From an uncultured Anaeromusa sp. (GTDB lineage: Bacteria; Bacillota; Negativicutes; Anaeromusales; Anaeromusaceae): a DNA stretch of 64,000 nucleotides. Below the pieces are notes generated by a model, which ran no database searches, was not told where the DNA came from, and was given only the letters and a program-made list of their open reading frames with translations. Shown piece after piece: positions 24,908 through 33,813 of this stretch. Location: NCBI RefSeq assembly GCF_963676855.1, contig NZ_OY781460.1:1225501-1289500 (forward strand), read 5' to 3'. A program made the translations under genes and the position numbers. Every line of letters begins with the position of its first letter. Position 1 is the stretch's first letter.

Positions 24908-25756
24908 TCACGGAATATCCCGGAAGGAAGCCAGGGTGATCTGCCGTTCTTTGAGCAGTGCCTGGGCTTGGTGGCTTAGGGCCGTCTGCAGTTCTTCTTC
25001 GAACTGGTGCGCCCAGCCGCAGGCGGATGCTAAAGCCTGGTTGTCGACGCCAGGATGAATCATGATTTCCGTGGAGCCTGTAGGCAGATTGCGCAAAATT
25101 TCTAATAAGCTTTCTTCCCGCAGGCCGCCGCCGGCGACAATGCCGTAGAAATGATCCGGTGTCCGAAAACCGCGTTGTCGCGTCTTGCGACGGGCTAAAG
25201 CGGCTAGAAAGATAAGGCCGGAACGGCCGACGAACTGTCCAGGCGTGCAGGAGTAGCCGCCGGTAAAGCCGAGCGGCACGGAAGGGATGCGCACCGCATT
25301 GATTTGGTGGGCGGCGGCCAGTTCTAAGGCGATGTCGATAATCCCAGGCAGCACATGGAGATGCTGATGACTGTCAATATGCGTAACTTGTACGCCACTG
25401 TCGACAACTTTTTGAATTTGCGCCGCCAATTCGGCGCGTACTTCTTTTAAAGAAACGGCGCCTTTAAAAAAACGGGCCATAAACTGAGGGTATTTTTCAG
25501 CAAGCTGGCCGTTCTTGTCGACTAAGCTGGGGATTTGCTCTGGCGGCAGCAAGGGCTTCTCGCCGATGAGCGTCAAATGCACTCCTATTCCTAAAGAAGG
25601 ATGAGCGGCTGCCTTAGCTACGGCGTCGTCAAAGGCGGCAGCGCTGGGCATCAAGGTGGCGCTGGTGATGCAGCCGTCTACATGACCTTGGATGACAGCA
25701 TCGTTTATTAAAGCATGGCGGCCGAAATCATCGGCGTTGACAATGAGTTTTCGCAT
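24908..25756 (-). CDS. ChbG/HpnK-family carbohydrate deacetylase
   Basis: A 282-residue YdjC-type deacetylase. 'IVNADDFG' near the N terminus holds the metal-binding Asp pair, 'GIGVHLTL' a metal His, and 'THIDSHQHLHVLP' the second His pair; 'EIMIHPGVD' is the C-terminal motif. Members remove acetyl from chito-oligosaccharides or N-acetylglucosaminyl lipids such as hopanoids. AAGGAG precedes the ATG. It lies beside the GtrA and dolichyl-phosphate-sugar synthase-like genes, so a role in modifying a lipid-linked sugar is plausible. Confidence 0.87.
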   Translation of the reverse strand: MRKLIVNADDFGRHALINDAVIQGHVDGCITSATLMPSAAAFDDAVAKAAAHPSLGIGVHLTLIGEKPLLPPEQIPSLVDKNGQLAEKYPQFMARFFKGAVSLKEVRAELAAQIQKVVDSGVQVTHIDSHQHLHVLPGIIDIALELAAAHQINAVRIPSVPLGFTGGYSCTPGQFVGRSGLIFLAALARRKTRQRGFRTPDHFYGIVAGGGLREESLLEILRNLPTGSTEIMIHPGVDNQALASACGWAHQFEEELQTALSHQAQALLKERQITLASFRDIP

Positions 25757-25815
25757 GAGTACTCCTTTTTCTGTGTCAGATAGTAAAATTTCTTATGCTT
25801 GTAAGCCGAAAGCTG

Positions 25816-25991
25816 GCGGCTTACTTGCATTTGAGACAAGATTTGCGCGCGCCTCGAAAAAGCGGGCTAAGTCGGCAGTTTCTTAACTCGCTACGCTCAA
25901 ACAGGTGAAACTGTATTCCGTCTTAACTCGCTTTTTCGTCCTGCGGACCGACTTGCTCCAATAAAAGTCTCAAATACAAGCATTGCCGCCG
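25816..25991. repeat. Structured repeat family A, copy 1
   Basis: About 175 bases bounded by inverted ends GGCGGC...GCCGCC and ATTTGAGAC...GTCTCAAAT, with an inner stem AAAAAGC...GCTTTTT. It matches 28987-29162 over its whole length. A tail at 26003-26045 ('GCGCATCCAGCGC') resembles repeat B1. No protein is plausible here; the 277-base gap is filled by this element. Confidence 0.7.
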
Positions 25992-26032
25992 TAACCGAGC
26001 CTAGGCGCATCCAGCGCTTTTATTAGCATAAG

Positions 26033-26437
26033 TCATCGGTTCCCTAAACGGAAGACCACATGCTTGCTGGCAAAATAGTTGAGAATCGCCACAAGCCCGC
26101 TTGCCGCCAGTTTCGCTGCAGTATCGGGGATGAGCAGTGCTTCGACCATGATAATCATCGAAAGAATATCAGCAAAATACGAAAGTGTTCGGAAAAAGAG
26201 AAAACTGGAAAACTCTCTGCAGAGAAGGGCGATATCGGTTTTGCGACTTTGGAAGACGTAGAACTTATTGGTGATAAAGGCGAAAAGGACTGCCAGAATC
26301 CAAGCCAGAGAGGCTGCGATTTTGTAGTCCAAAGGAATCGTCTTGGTGAAAAATAGATAGACGAGAAAATTGACCAATGTGGTCAGCAGGCCAAAAACAA
26401 TATAAGAACTGGTTTGACTTATCTTGCATAGCTTCAA
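26033..26437 (-). CDS. GtrA-family membrane protein
   Basis: A 134-residue protein with four hydrophobic segments: 'SSYIVFGLLTTLVNFLVYLF', 'AASLAWILAVLFAFITNKFY', a third at 'LSMIIMVEALLI', and the C-terminal 'LVAILNYFASKHVVF', the GtrA signature. These proteins are thought to flip polyprenyl-phosphate sugars across the membrane. I place the start at TTG 26437, 7 bases after GGGAGAG and 1 base past the stop of the upstream glycosyltransferase gene; the longer frame to 26542 would overlap that gene heavily. Confidence 0.82.
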   Translation of the reverse strand: MKLCKISQTSSYIVFGLLTTLVNFLVYLFFTKTIPLDYKIAASLAWILAVLFAFITNKFYVFQSRKTDIALLCREFSSFLFFRTLSYFADILSMIIMVEALLIPDTAAKLAASGLVAILNYFASKHVVFRLGNR

Positions 26438-26438
26438 G

Positions 26439-27431
26439 TCAATTCTCTCCCTGGTCTTCAAAATGTAGGCGGTCACGGCGATACAGGCTTTTCTTGCCAT
26501 TATATTCGTTGACAAGATATAAGGGGCGGCGCTTGGTTTCATTGAAAACCCGTGCCAGATATTCGCCGATGACGCCCAGAAAAATGAGCTGGATACCGCC
26601 CAAGAACAAGATGATCGATACTAGCGTGGGGAAGCCTTGTACGGGATCGCCAAACATCAGGGTGTTAAAGATGATCCAGCCCATATAGGCAAAGGCGATA
26701 AGGGAAATTCCCAGACCGGCAATGGAAGAGAGTCGCAAGGGGAAAGTCGTGAAAGAAGTAAGGCCTTCGATAGCCAGATTGATCAGTTTCAGCCAACTCC
26801 ATTTTGTAGTACCGGCGGCTCGCAGCGCAGAGTCGAAAAGGATTTCTTTTTTGCGGTAACCGATCCAACTAAAAATGCCTTTTGTGTAGCGTTGGGTCTC
26901 GCGCATTAGTTTGATAGCTTCTACGCAGCGGCGGTCCAACAGGCGAAAATCACCTACATGCTCTTGAATTTTGATTGTAGATATTTTTTGCAGCAGGCTG
27001 TAAAAGGTGTTGGCCGCCCAACGGCGGATGAAGGATTCTCCAGTGCGCTGACGCCGCTTGGCGCAGACATCATCATAGCCTTCTTTCCAATAGGTGATCA
27101 TCTCTGGAATAAGCTCAGGAGGATGCTGTAAATCGGCATCCATAATAATGACGGCGTCGCCGTCTGCGTAATCTAGGCCAGCGATCATGGCCAGCTCTTT
27201 GCCGAAGTTCCGAGACAAGTCCAAATAGGAAATCTGCGGATGTTGAGCGGCGAGCGTCTTGATGACGTGCAGCGTATTGTCGGTACTGCCATCGTTGATG
27301 AAAAGAATTTCAAAAGAAGCAGTATGAATTTCGGCAAGAATTGCGTTTAAACGCAGCCAAAGTTGTTCCAAAACCTCCTGTTCATTGTAACAGGGGATGA
27401 GGAGCGTAATTTTATCCAAAATGGTTGTCAT
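26439..27431 (-). CDS. GT2 polyprenyl-phosphate glycosyltransferase (GtrB/DPM1-like)
   Basis: A 330-residue GT-A enzyme. 'LLIPCYNEQEVLEQL' is the nucleotide-sugar binding start, 'FINDGSTDNT' and 'IIMDADLQHPPEL' carry the DxD-type metal acidic residues, and 'RRWAANTFYSLLQKIS' follows. Two C-terminal membrane segments ('SIAGLGISLIAFAYMGWII', 'ILFLGGIQLIFLGVIGEYLA') anchor it, as in GtrB. It would transfer glucose or a similar sugar to undecaprenyl phosphate. It is co-transcribed with gtrA immediately downstream; the deacetylase gene follows after repeat A1. Confidence 0.9.
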   Translation of the reverse strand: MTTILDKITLLIPCYNEQEVLEQLWLRLNAILAEIHTASFEILFINDGSTDNTLHVIKTLAAQHPQISYLDLSRNFGKELAMIAGLDYADGDAVIIMDADLQHPPELIPEMITYWKEGYDDVCAKRRQRTGESFIRRWAANTFYSLLQKISTIKIQEHVGDFRLLDRRCVEAIKLMRETQRYTKGIFSWIGYRKKEILFDSALRAAGTTKWSWLKLINLAIEGLTSFTTFPLRLSSIAGLGISLIAFAYMGWIIFNTLMFGDPVQGFPTLVSIILFLGGIQLIFLGVIGEYLARVFNETKRRPLYLVNEYNGKKSLYRRDRLHFEDQGEN

Positions 27432-27612
27432 CCTCTCATTGCTTTGGATAGAAGAAATACATTGTGTCTATTATACATCTGCGCCTTCCTATAAGTACAG
27501 ATTGAATCCTAAGTCACAGTAATTTTGCCTTTTTGTGGGAAAATTTGTTTTTATTTGGTAAAGTAGAAACTAAGATATATCGATAAAAAACTCGTGTGGC
27601 AGGGAGGCGCAA

Positions 27613-28458
27613 ATGGTGGCAGCAGACTTCAGCAAAAGGAATGTAGGTTATTTTGCGAGCTTGTGTGTGTTGCTTGCGGGCATTGCCTATCTGGATTACT
27701 TGACCATCCATGAGATCGATTTGTCTATCTTTTATTTGCTGCCTGTAGGGCTGGCGTCTTGGCAACTAGGACTTGCCTGGGGACGCAACATAGCCTTTTT
27801 AGCTGTGGCGGCGTGGGGTATGGCCGATTGGCTAGACGACTACGTTTATAAGCTGCCCTGGGGCGTATATTGGGCTTCGGTGAATCATGCTATCTTTTTT
27901 CTAGCTGTGGCCGAAGTAACCGGCCGGTTACGGCTTGCTTATCAAATGATAGAGCGGTCGGCGTTTTACGATGCTTTGACAGGCTTATATAATCGGCGAG
28001 CTTTTTTCACTATGGCGGAAAAGGAAATACAACGCAGTCGGCGCTACGGACATTCTCTAACGGTGTGCTATATTGACGTGGATCATTTCAAGCAAGTCAA
28101 TGATACAAGAGGTCATGAGGCAGGAGATCAACTGCTGTGTGAGATCGGTGCAGTGCTTGCCGAACTGGTGCGCCAAAGTGATATCGTAGCGAGGCTGGGA
28201 GGAGATGAGTTTGCCTTGCTTTTGCCAGAAACGGATAGGGCAGCTCAAAGCGTGCTGGAACGGTTGCGTGAGCGATTGCAACAGCGCATGGATGCGGCCG
28301 GTTGGCCGGTGACCTTCAGCGTGGGCGCTGTTACTTGTCAACAGTCGCCGCCATCCATCGATGATCTGGTACAGTATGCCGATGCGCTGATGTATCAAGT
28401 GAAGCATCAGGGGAAAAACCAACTGCGCTATGAGATGTGGCAAGAAGAAAATAAATAA
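27613..28458 (+). CDS. Membrane diguanylate cyclase (GGDEF) with I-site
   Basis: A 281-residue protein. Four to five hydrophobic segments occupy residues 10-110 and form a membrane sensor without a recognisable domain. The GGDEF domain follows: 'AFYDALTGLYNRRAFF', 'VCYIDVDHFKQVND', and the active site 'RLGGDEF'. An RxxD I-site ('RQSD') lies exactly five residues before GGDEF, so feedback inhibition by c-di-GMP is likely. It makes c-di-GMP from two GTP. The start follows 'GGGAGG'. It stands alone between a divergent sugar-lipid operon and the SH3 gene. Confidence 0.92.
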   Translation: MVAADFSKRNVGYFASLCVLLAGIAYLDYLTIHEIDLSIFYLLPVGLASWQLGLAWGRNIAFLAVAAWGMADWLDDYVYKLPWGVYWASVNHAIFFLAVAEVTGRLRLAYQMIERSAFYDALTGLYNRRAFFTMAEKEIQRSRRYGHSLTVCYIDVDHFKQVNDTRGHEAGDQLLCEIGAVLAELVRQSDIVARLGGDEFALLLPETDRAAQSVLERLRERLQQRMDAAGWPVTFSVGAVTCQQSPPSIDDLVQYADALMYQVKHQGKNQLRYEMWQEENK

Positions 28459-28540
28459 CTGCAAATTTTGGAGTCAGTAGGGTTTTGGATGCGAAAAAAA
28501 GAATATATAAAACAATAAAGAACAGCAAGAGGTGTCGAAA

Positions 28541-28855
28541 ATGAAACATTGGGTGCTGACGATATTGATGGTGCTTTGCTTACTCGGCATCGGAGGGCAG
28601 GCAGCGACGGTGCAAGCGGCTGCAGCAGGCATTGTTTCAGTAGACCAGGTGAATTTGCGCACAGCGCCGAACTTGGAGAGCGCCGTGATTGGCATTTTAG
28701 TGAAAAAAGACGTGGTGCAGTATCTGTATAATCGCAATCCTTGCCAGTTGAACGGCTACGTGCGGGTATTGGTGGTACGGGCTGCTGATAAAAACCTTGA
28801 AGGCATGGAAGGCTGGGTGTGCGAGAAATATTTGTATTGTCCTCAGTCTGATTGA
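28541..28855 (+). CDS. Small secreted SH3-domain protein
   Basis: A 104-residue protein with a clear signal peptide (about residues 1-26, 'LTILMVLCLLGIGGQAATVQA' in two parts) and one bacterial SH3 (SH3b) domain: 'VDQVNLRTAPNLESAVIGIL' and 'EGWVCEKYLYC'. SH3b domains bind cell-wall peptides. Two cysteines, in 'NPCQL' and 'LYC', could form a disulfide outside the cell. ATG 28541 is used because AAGAGGTG lies just upstream. A terminator-like hairpin follows at 28871. Confidence 0.8.
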   Translation: MKHWVLTILMVLCLLGIGGQAATVQAAAAGIVSVDQVNLRTAPNLESAVIGILVKKDVVQYLYNRNPCQLNGYVRVLVVRAADKNLEGMEGWVCEKYLYCPQSD

Positions 28856-28870
28856 GAAGAATAGGTAGAA

Positions 28871-28912
28871 AAGCTGTGGAAAAGGGCAGTGCTCTTTACC
28901 ATGGCTTTTTTT
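28871..28912 (+). terminator. Terminator after the SH3 gene
   Basis: AAGCTGTGG pairs with CCATGGCTT (wobble and one mismatch), followed by seven Ts. Confidence 0.6.
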
Positions 28913-28986
28913 ACTATACCAGAATTTATAAGTTTTTACGGCTGGAAAATCTAGAGTTATCAAGGGCGAGGAGCTTCTGTCTAAAC

Positions 28987-29162
28987 GGCGGCATAACTGT
29001 ATTTGAGACAAGATTTCCGCGCGCCTCGAAAAAGCAGGGGAAGACGGCAGTTTCTTAACTCGCTGCGCTCAAACAGGCGAAACTGTCATCCGCATTCCCC
29101 TGCTTTTTCGTCCTGCGGACCGTCTTGTTTCCCGAAAGTCTCAAATATAATCATTGCCGCCG
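28987..29162. repeat. Structured repeat family A, copy 2
   Basis: Same architecture as 25816-25991. The inner stem AAAAAGCAGGGGAA with TTCCCCTGCTTTTT is a perfect 14 bp here, whereas copy 1 has different bases that still pair, which is compensatory change. It occupies the stretch between the SH3 and sulfatase genes. Confidence 0.7.
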
Positions 29163-29258
29163 ACGCGGCCTTCAATCCTACTCATTGGAGCCCTCTATTC
29201 AATCTTCCAGGCGTAAGAATGTTTTTTGTAAAAGAGGACTGCGCGCAGAAGGGTTTAT

Positions 29259-29267
29259 TGGTATAAT
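29259..29267 (+). promoter_or_regulatory. Extended -10 element of the sulfatase gene
   Basis: TGGTATAAT, an extended -10 (TGnTATAAT), about 40 bases before ATG 29308; no good -35 is visible. Confidence 0.4.
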
Positions 29268-29307
29268 AGATCGAAGCGTTATCAGAAATACCTTGTACTG
29301 CCTTAAG

Positions 29308-31365
29308 ATGCTGATTTTATTGACGGTATATCTTGCGGCGGTTGCGAGAAAGGTTGGGTTTACAATTAAACTTGCAAGTTGGGATGAGTTCTTTAGAGAA
29401 CTGCAGCAGGACTGTAAATTGTTTGTTTTTGTCTTGGCGCTGTTTACTCTATTTCGTATTGCCTTCATCGTCATTTTGCATTCGTTTATGAGTGATGCGG
29501 CTACATGGGAAGACATTGGGACAGCCTTATATTATGGCTTGCGCCTTAGCTTGAAGAGCACCGGTTTGTTGATTTTGGCGCCCCTTTTATGCTGTACCGG
29601 CTTGCGGCTCATTTTCCCGTGGCAGCGGCTGGCTCATTTGCGTTACTATTTGGGAGCGGCCTATGTGGTGGTTCTGAACTTTTTATTTCATGCTCGACTG
29701 CCGTATTATCAGGAATTTCGCGTGGCTTTCAACCAATTGCTGTTCAATACGGTAAATGATGATGTGATGGCTATTATTTATACGGTTATCGAGCAATATA
29801 ATCTGCCGTTGCGCTTTGTGCTAGCTTGCGTGACAGCTTGGGCGCTGTGTCGCTTGCTTAAGCGCCTGCTTGCAGCGGGGACGTTTTCGTTTCCCAAGCT
29901 GCCGCGGTGGTATTTAAATTTGTCCCTGCGTGCAGTGTTGCTTGTAGGGGTATATTATTTCGCTATTTTTGTATCGTACGGCGGTACGATGGACGATATT
30001 CACAATATCGATTGGGAAAATGCAGGTGTTACGCGGGACCAGCTTCTCAATGAAGCTATTTTGGATGATATGCATGCGCTCTACCGAGCATATATTTTGC
30101 ATGAGCGCATTGCTTCGTCTACCGGTTTATTCATGGATCCCCAAAAGCTTGGAGCTTACGGAAATTATGTGGCCGGGCGCGAGGTGGATTCTAAGGAAAT
30201 TGATGATTTTCTGCGTCGCCGAGTTGTGGTAGGGCAAGCTGCGCCGCCAAGGCATGTGTTTTTTATTGTCAGTGAAAGCTATGCCAATTGGCCGCTGTTG
30301 CCGCAATACAAATACCTAAACATCGCTAACGGCGTCAAACAGATTATCGCCCAGGATAACGCAGCGTATTCGCCCAACTTGCTGCCCAACGGCTTGAGCA
30401 CGATTTCCGGCGTTATGGGCATTGTTGCTGGTTTTGCCGATGCCAATTTGTATCTGAATCAGCTGCCAGATGCCTACAAAGAGCCGTATAGCACCGCCTT
30501 GGCGGCGCAAATGAAGCGTCTGGGCTATAAAAGCGATTTTTGGTATGCAGGACCGTCTTCCTGGGAAAAAATCAGAGAATTTACATTGGCCCAAGGCTTT
30601 GATGCTTTTTATGGCAAAGGGGATTTGGCCAGTGAAAGCGGCAATGTCTGGGGTTGCGATGACCGAGATCTTTACCAGGCTGTCTTGGGGCGTATCCAGG
30701 ATGATCAGCCAGGCTTTCATATGATTTTGAATGTATCCAATCACTCTCCATATACGGTGGATCTAGACGCGGAAGGCTATGACCGGGCGGCCATGGAAGC
30801 GATCTTGCCGGAAAAAGCCAAGCAAGATCCGGAAATGGTGAAAAAGCTGGGCCATTTCTGGTATGCTGATAAAATGCTGTCTCAGTTTATAGCGGAAGCC
30901 AAGAAACGGTATCCGGACAGTGTTTTTGTGATCGTTGGCGATCACGCAGATCGTTTGAACCTGGATGTTAATCCGACAATGTATGAGCGCTATGCTATTC
31001 CGTTGGTGGTATATGGCAAAGGAATTCATAAAGAAGCGATTCCAGAAACCGCGGCAGGCAGCCATATTAACTTGACGGCGACCTTGATGGAACTGATTGC
31101 GCCTCCGGGCTTTGAGTACTATGCGCTTGGGCCCAGTTTGACGCGGGGCAGCTCCTTTGGCATCAACTACGGTTTTTGGCTTACCGCTGATTATATCGGC
31201 GATGCTGACAGCGGCGAACGCTGCGAGCCTCATTCAGCGCGGGCGGGCATTGCACCGCCGGATGCGGAAAAAATTCGCATGGAAGTAGATTCCGCCCGGG
31301 GTCTGTCCTGGTGGCGTATCAAATACGGCAAAACCCTGCGGCCGTTGACCGAAGCAGACAATTAA
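29308..31365 (+). CDS. LTA-synthase-family membrane sulfatase/phosphoglycerol transferase
   Basis: A 685-residue protein with five N-terminal membrane segments and an external alkaline-phosphatase-like domain. Visible motifs: 'FFIVSESYANWPLL' (metal-binding Glu), 'PNGLSTISGVMG' (candidate nucleophile Thr), 'ILNVSNHSPY' (metal His) and 'IVGDHADR' (Asp-His metal pair). LtaS-type enzymes move phosphoglycerol or phosphoethanolamine to surface glycans. ATG 29308 has no clear ribosome site; the frame is open to 29125, but that part lies in repeat A2 and upstream of the promoter. It ends at a terminator shared with a convergent gene. Confidence 0.85.
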   Translation: MLILLTVYLAAVARKVGFTIKLASWDEFFRELQQDCKLFVFVLALFTLFRIAFIVILHSFMSDAATWEDIGTALYYGLRLSLKSTGLLILAPLLCCTGLRLIFPWQRLAHLRYYLGAAYVVVLNFLFHARLPYYQEFRVAFNQLLFNTVNDDVMAIIYTVIEQYNLPLRFVLACVTAWALCRLLKRLLAAGTFSFPKLPRWYLNLSLRAVLLVGVYYFAIFVSYGGTMDDIHNIDWENAGVTRDQLLNEAILDDMHALYRAYILHERIASSTGLFMDPQKLGAYGNYVAGREVDSKEIDDFLRRRVVVGQAAPPRHVFFIVSESYANWPLLPQYKYLNIANGVKQIIAQDNAAYSPNLLPNGLSTISGVMGIVAGFADANLYLNQLPDAYKEPYSTALAAQMKRLGYKSDFWYAGPSSWEKIREFTLAQGFDAFYGKGDLASESGNVWGCDDRDLYQAVLGRIQDDQPGFHMILNVSNHSPYTVDLDAEGYDRAAMEAILPEKAKQDPEMVKKLGHFWYADKMLSQFIAEAKKRYPDSVFVIVGDHADRLNLDVNPTMYERYAIPLVVYGKGIHKEAIPETAAGSHINLTATLMELIAPPGFEYYALGPSLTRGSSFGINYGFWLTADYIGDADSGERCEPHSARAGIAPPDAEKIRMEVDSARGLSWWRIKYGKTLRPLTEADN

Positions 31366-31376
31366 ATCGTATAACT

Positions 31377-31413
31377 AAGAGGAGCCGCGCAATCGCGCGG
31401 CTCCTCTTGCTTT
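31377..31413. terminator. GC-rich terminator between convergent genes
   Basis: AAGAGGAGCCGCGC and GCGCGGCTCCTCTT form a perfect 14-bp stem with a 4-nt loop; the T-tract is short. Confidence 0.7.
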
Positions 31414-31458
31414 GAAAAATATTTTCGTACTCCCTCGGTATCCCCGCTGTTACGTTGC

Positions 31459-32907
31459 TTACTCTGCATTCCGTATTCTCTCTAATTCCCATCGTATAGC
31501 AGTGAGCGGTGTCTGCCAGTCGCCCGGCTTAGGCTGCCGGAAGAGACGCATAGAGGTATACCAGGGGCTGTCTGTGCGTTTGAGTTGCCAGCGCCAGTCC
31601 GGCGCGAAGGGAATGAGCGTCCAGACTTTTTTGCCCAAAGCGCCGGCCAGATGAGCTACCGCGGAATCGACGGTGATGATTAAATCCAGATTAGCAATCA
31701 GCGCTGCGGTAGCCGCAAAATCTTGCAATTGAGCAGAAACATTTAAAAGATTTTCCGGCCAAGCAACTGCGCTTTCTGCGGGAATTTGCGCTTGCAGGCT
31801 GATCCAAGAAATTCCCGGTAGCGTAAACAACGGAGCCATAGAAGCCAGCGGTAAGGAACGGTTGAGATCGTTGTGATGCTGAGGGTTTCCAGCCCAAACT
31901 AAGCCGATTTTGAACGTGCCTGCTGTGGTGCTTTCTTTGAGCCAGCTTGCTTTTTGCAAGCAGTCTGCAGCAGGAGCGGTGAGATAAGAGACACCGGATA
32001 AAGTGTCGTTGGCGGCGCCAAAGACCATGGGTAAGTTAGGCAAGGCGCAGGCATAGTCAAATTCTTGCGCCGGTGCTTCTTCGCCGCAATAAAAGTTTAG
32101 CTGCGGCCAAGAAGCCTGCAGCAGCCGTTGCAACTGCGGCTGTATCCAGACAGTAGTCTGGGTGGCTAGGGCTGCCGCCCGTGGAAGGTAGCGGCAAAAC
32201 TGCAGGGTGTCGCCAAAACCCTGTTCGTAAAAAAGCAGCAGCAGTTTGCCCTGCAGATCCTCTCCTTGCCAGCGGGGCAGGGACGAGGCTCGGGCGACTT
32301 GTTGGCGCATACGTAGAGCATTGTAGCTCTGCCAGCCTTTGGTGAACTGACCGCGCAGCAAATAGAGCGTCGCCAAGGCGAATTGAGCATCTGCATATTG
32401 CGGTTGTAGTTTCAAGGCGCGCCGCAGGGAGTCTTCGGCGGCCTCCAAGCGGCCCAGGCTTTTAAAGAGGCAGCCAAGGTTGTAATGAGCCTCGGTAAAT
32501 GCAGAGTTGATTTTGACGGCCTGCCGGAAGGAAGCTTCCGCCTGACGGGGGCGGCCAGTTTCCAGATAGACAGAGCCTAGATTGTTATGTAGTTCAGCAG
32601 TTTTGGGACTAAGCTGTATTGCTTGACGCAACACTTTCTCTGCTTCGCCCCAGCGGCGAGTGTCCATCAGCAGCAGGCTCAGGTTGTTGTAAGCGCTGAT
32701 CATTTTTGCATCAATAGCAAGAGCCTTTCGCAGGCAGGCCTCCGCTTCGGAGAAACGCCGGGTTTGTTGCAGGACAAAGCCTAAGTTGCTGTAAGCGTGC
32801 GCATAGTTAGGATTCAGTTCCAACGCTTTGCAGAAGGCTTCTTCCGCTTCTTTCCATAAGCCGGTTTCCGTGCACTGAATGCCGAGATTTAGAAAAATCT
32901 GTTCCAT
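31459..32907 (-). CDS. TPR protein with glycosyltransferase-9-like C-terminal domain
   Basis: A 482-residue protein. Residues 1-210 hold about six TPR units ('AYSNLGFVLQQTRRFSEAEA', 'ELHNNLGSVYLETGRPRQAE' and others). The remainder resembles the heptosyltransferase/GT9-like domain: 'LLLLFYEQGFGDTLQFCRYL', 'KIGLVWAGNPQHHND', 'DLIITVDSAVAHLAGALGKK'. This combination is common in many bacterial genomes and the acceptor is unknown. ATG 32907 follows AGGAGG; the longer frame to 32976 runs into upstream sequence. Confidence 0.82.
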   Translation of the reverse strand: MEQIFLNLGIQCTETGLWKEAEEAFCKALELNPNYAHAYSNLGFVLQQTRRFSEAEACLRKALAIDAKMISAYNNLSLLLMDTRRWGEAEKVLRQAIQLSPKTAELHNNLGSVYLETGRPRQAEASFRQAVKINSAFTEAHYNLGCLFKSLGRLEAAEDSLRRALKLQPQYADAQFALATLYLLRGQFTKGWQSYNALRMRQQVARASSLPRWQGEDLQGKLLLLFYEQGFGDTLQFCRYLPRAAALATQTTVWIQPQLQRLLQASWPQLNFYCGEEAPAQEFDYACALPNLPMVFGAANDTLSGVSYLTAPAADCLQKASWLKESTTAGTFKIGLVWAGNPQHHNDLNRSLPLASMAPLFTLPGISWISLQAQIPAESAVAWPENLLNVSAQLQDFAATAALIANLDLIITVDSAVAHLAGALGKKVWTLIPFAPDWRWQLKRTDSPWYTSMRLFRQPKPGDWQTPLTAIRWELERIRNAE

Positions 32908-33066
32908 GTTGGCAGGCCTCCTGGTGAATAAGGAATATAGTACTATTATTATGCCTGGAAATACGAAGACTGACAATGCTAGAGGTTTGTGTGAAAAGTA
33001 TGTTTAGAAAACCAAAGAACTACTCGATATACTATACATAGTGTATGCAGCAGGGGGGAAGAGGAT

Positions 33067-33609
33067 ATGGCTGGCTTGTTGATTCAACCGCAACCTAGCG
33101 GCAATATACAGGCGCTAAACCGGCAGGGACAAAATACGCCGTTGTCCGGCGCTTCTCCGGCGGGACAGGAAAATAGCTGGCAGGCTCAGATTGGCCCCGC
33201 GTACAAACTGGAGTTGTCCGAGGCTGCTAAGAATAGTTGGGCGGACCCAGAGGTGAGACGGTTAAAGCAGGTGGGGCAGATTGAGTGCCAGACCTGCAAG
33301 AATCGAACATACCAGGATGGTTCCGATGATCCGGGCGTTTCTTTTAAAAGCCCTACGCATATTGCGCCGGAAAATGCAGCGGCGGCGGTCAGCTCTCATG
33401 AGCAGGAGCATGTGACGCGAGAACAAGCGTCAGCTCAGTCGGAAGGACGCAAGGTTCTCTCGCAGAGCGTTCAAATCTATACTTCAGTTTGTCCGGAATG
33501 CGGTCGCAGCTATGTATCTGGCGGACAAACAAAAACGACAACTGCCGCAGAAGCGAAGCCGCCGGATCCGAATAAAAAGCTGGGTGGCCAAGTGGATATG
33601 CTAGCGTAA
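33067..33609 (+). CDS. Putative metalloprotease (CJM1_0395/SprA-type) with HExxH motif
   Basis: A 180-residue protein without a signal peptide. The N-terminal third is low-complexity, then 'IECQTCKNRTYQDGSDDPGV' provides a CxxC pair, 'SSHEQEHV' a HExxH zinc motif (His-Glu-x-x-His), and 'SVCPECGRSY' a second CxxC pair. Together they match the family annotated as putative metalloprotease CJM1_0395 or SprA-related, whose function is unknown. The start follows GGGGGAAGAGG. It is monocistronic; an ACAGAG-type repeat follows. Confidence 0.78.
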   Translation: MAGLLIQPQPSGNIQALNRQGQNTPLSGASPAGQENSWQAQIGPAYKLELSEAAKNSWADPEVRRLKQVGQIECQTCKNRTYQDGSDDPGVSFKSPTHIAPENAAAAVSSHEQEHVTREQASAQSEGRKVLSQSVQIYTSVCPECGRSYVSGGQTKTTTAAEAKPPDPNKKLGGQVDMLA

Positions 33610-33624
33610 AGGTAAAACTATTTT

Positions 33625-33720
33625 TCACAGAGTTGTGGAGTTGTCAGAGTTTGGCAGAGAAAGAAATGGCTCTTCTGCTGCCCTCTGTTCCTCCGTTGCT
33701 CTGTGTTTCGTTTTTAACAT
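33625..33720. repeat. Paired inverted ACAGAG-type repeat
   Basis: CACAGAG (33626-33632) with CAGAG repeats, and later CTCTGTTCCTC and CTCTGTG on the opposite strand, form a loose inverted pair in the gap between the protease and the AEC gene. Confidence 0.45.
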
Positions 33721-33813
33721 ATAAAGTGCAAGTGATTCCCTTGACGGCGCTGGAGACGGGTGCGACAATAGGAAGCATAGTCGCTAGGGCGGTAAGACGG
33801 GAGCTGTATAAGT

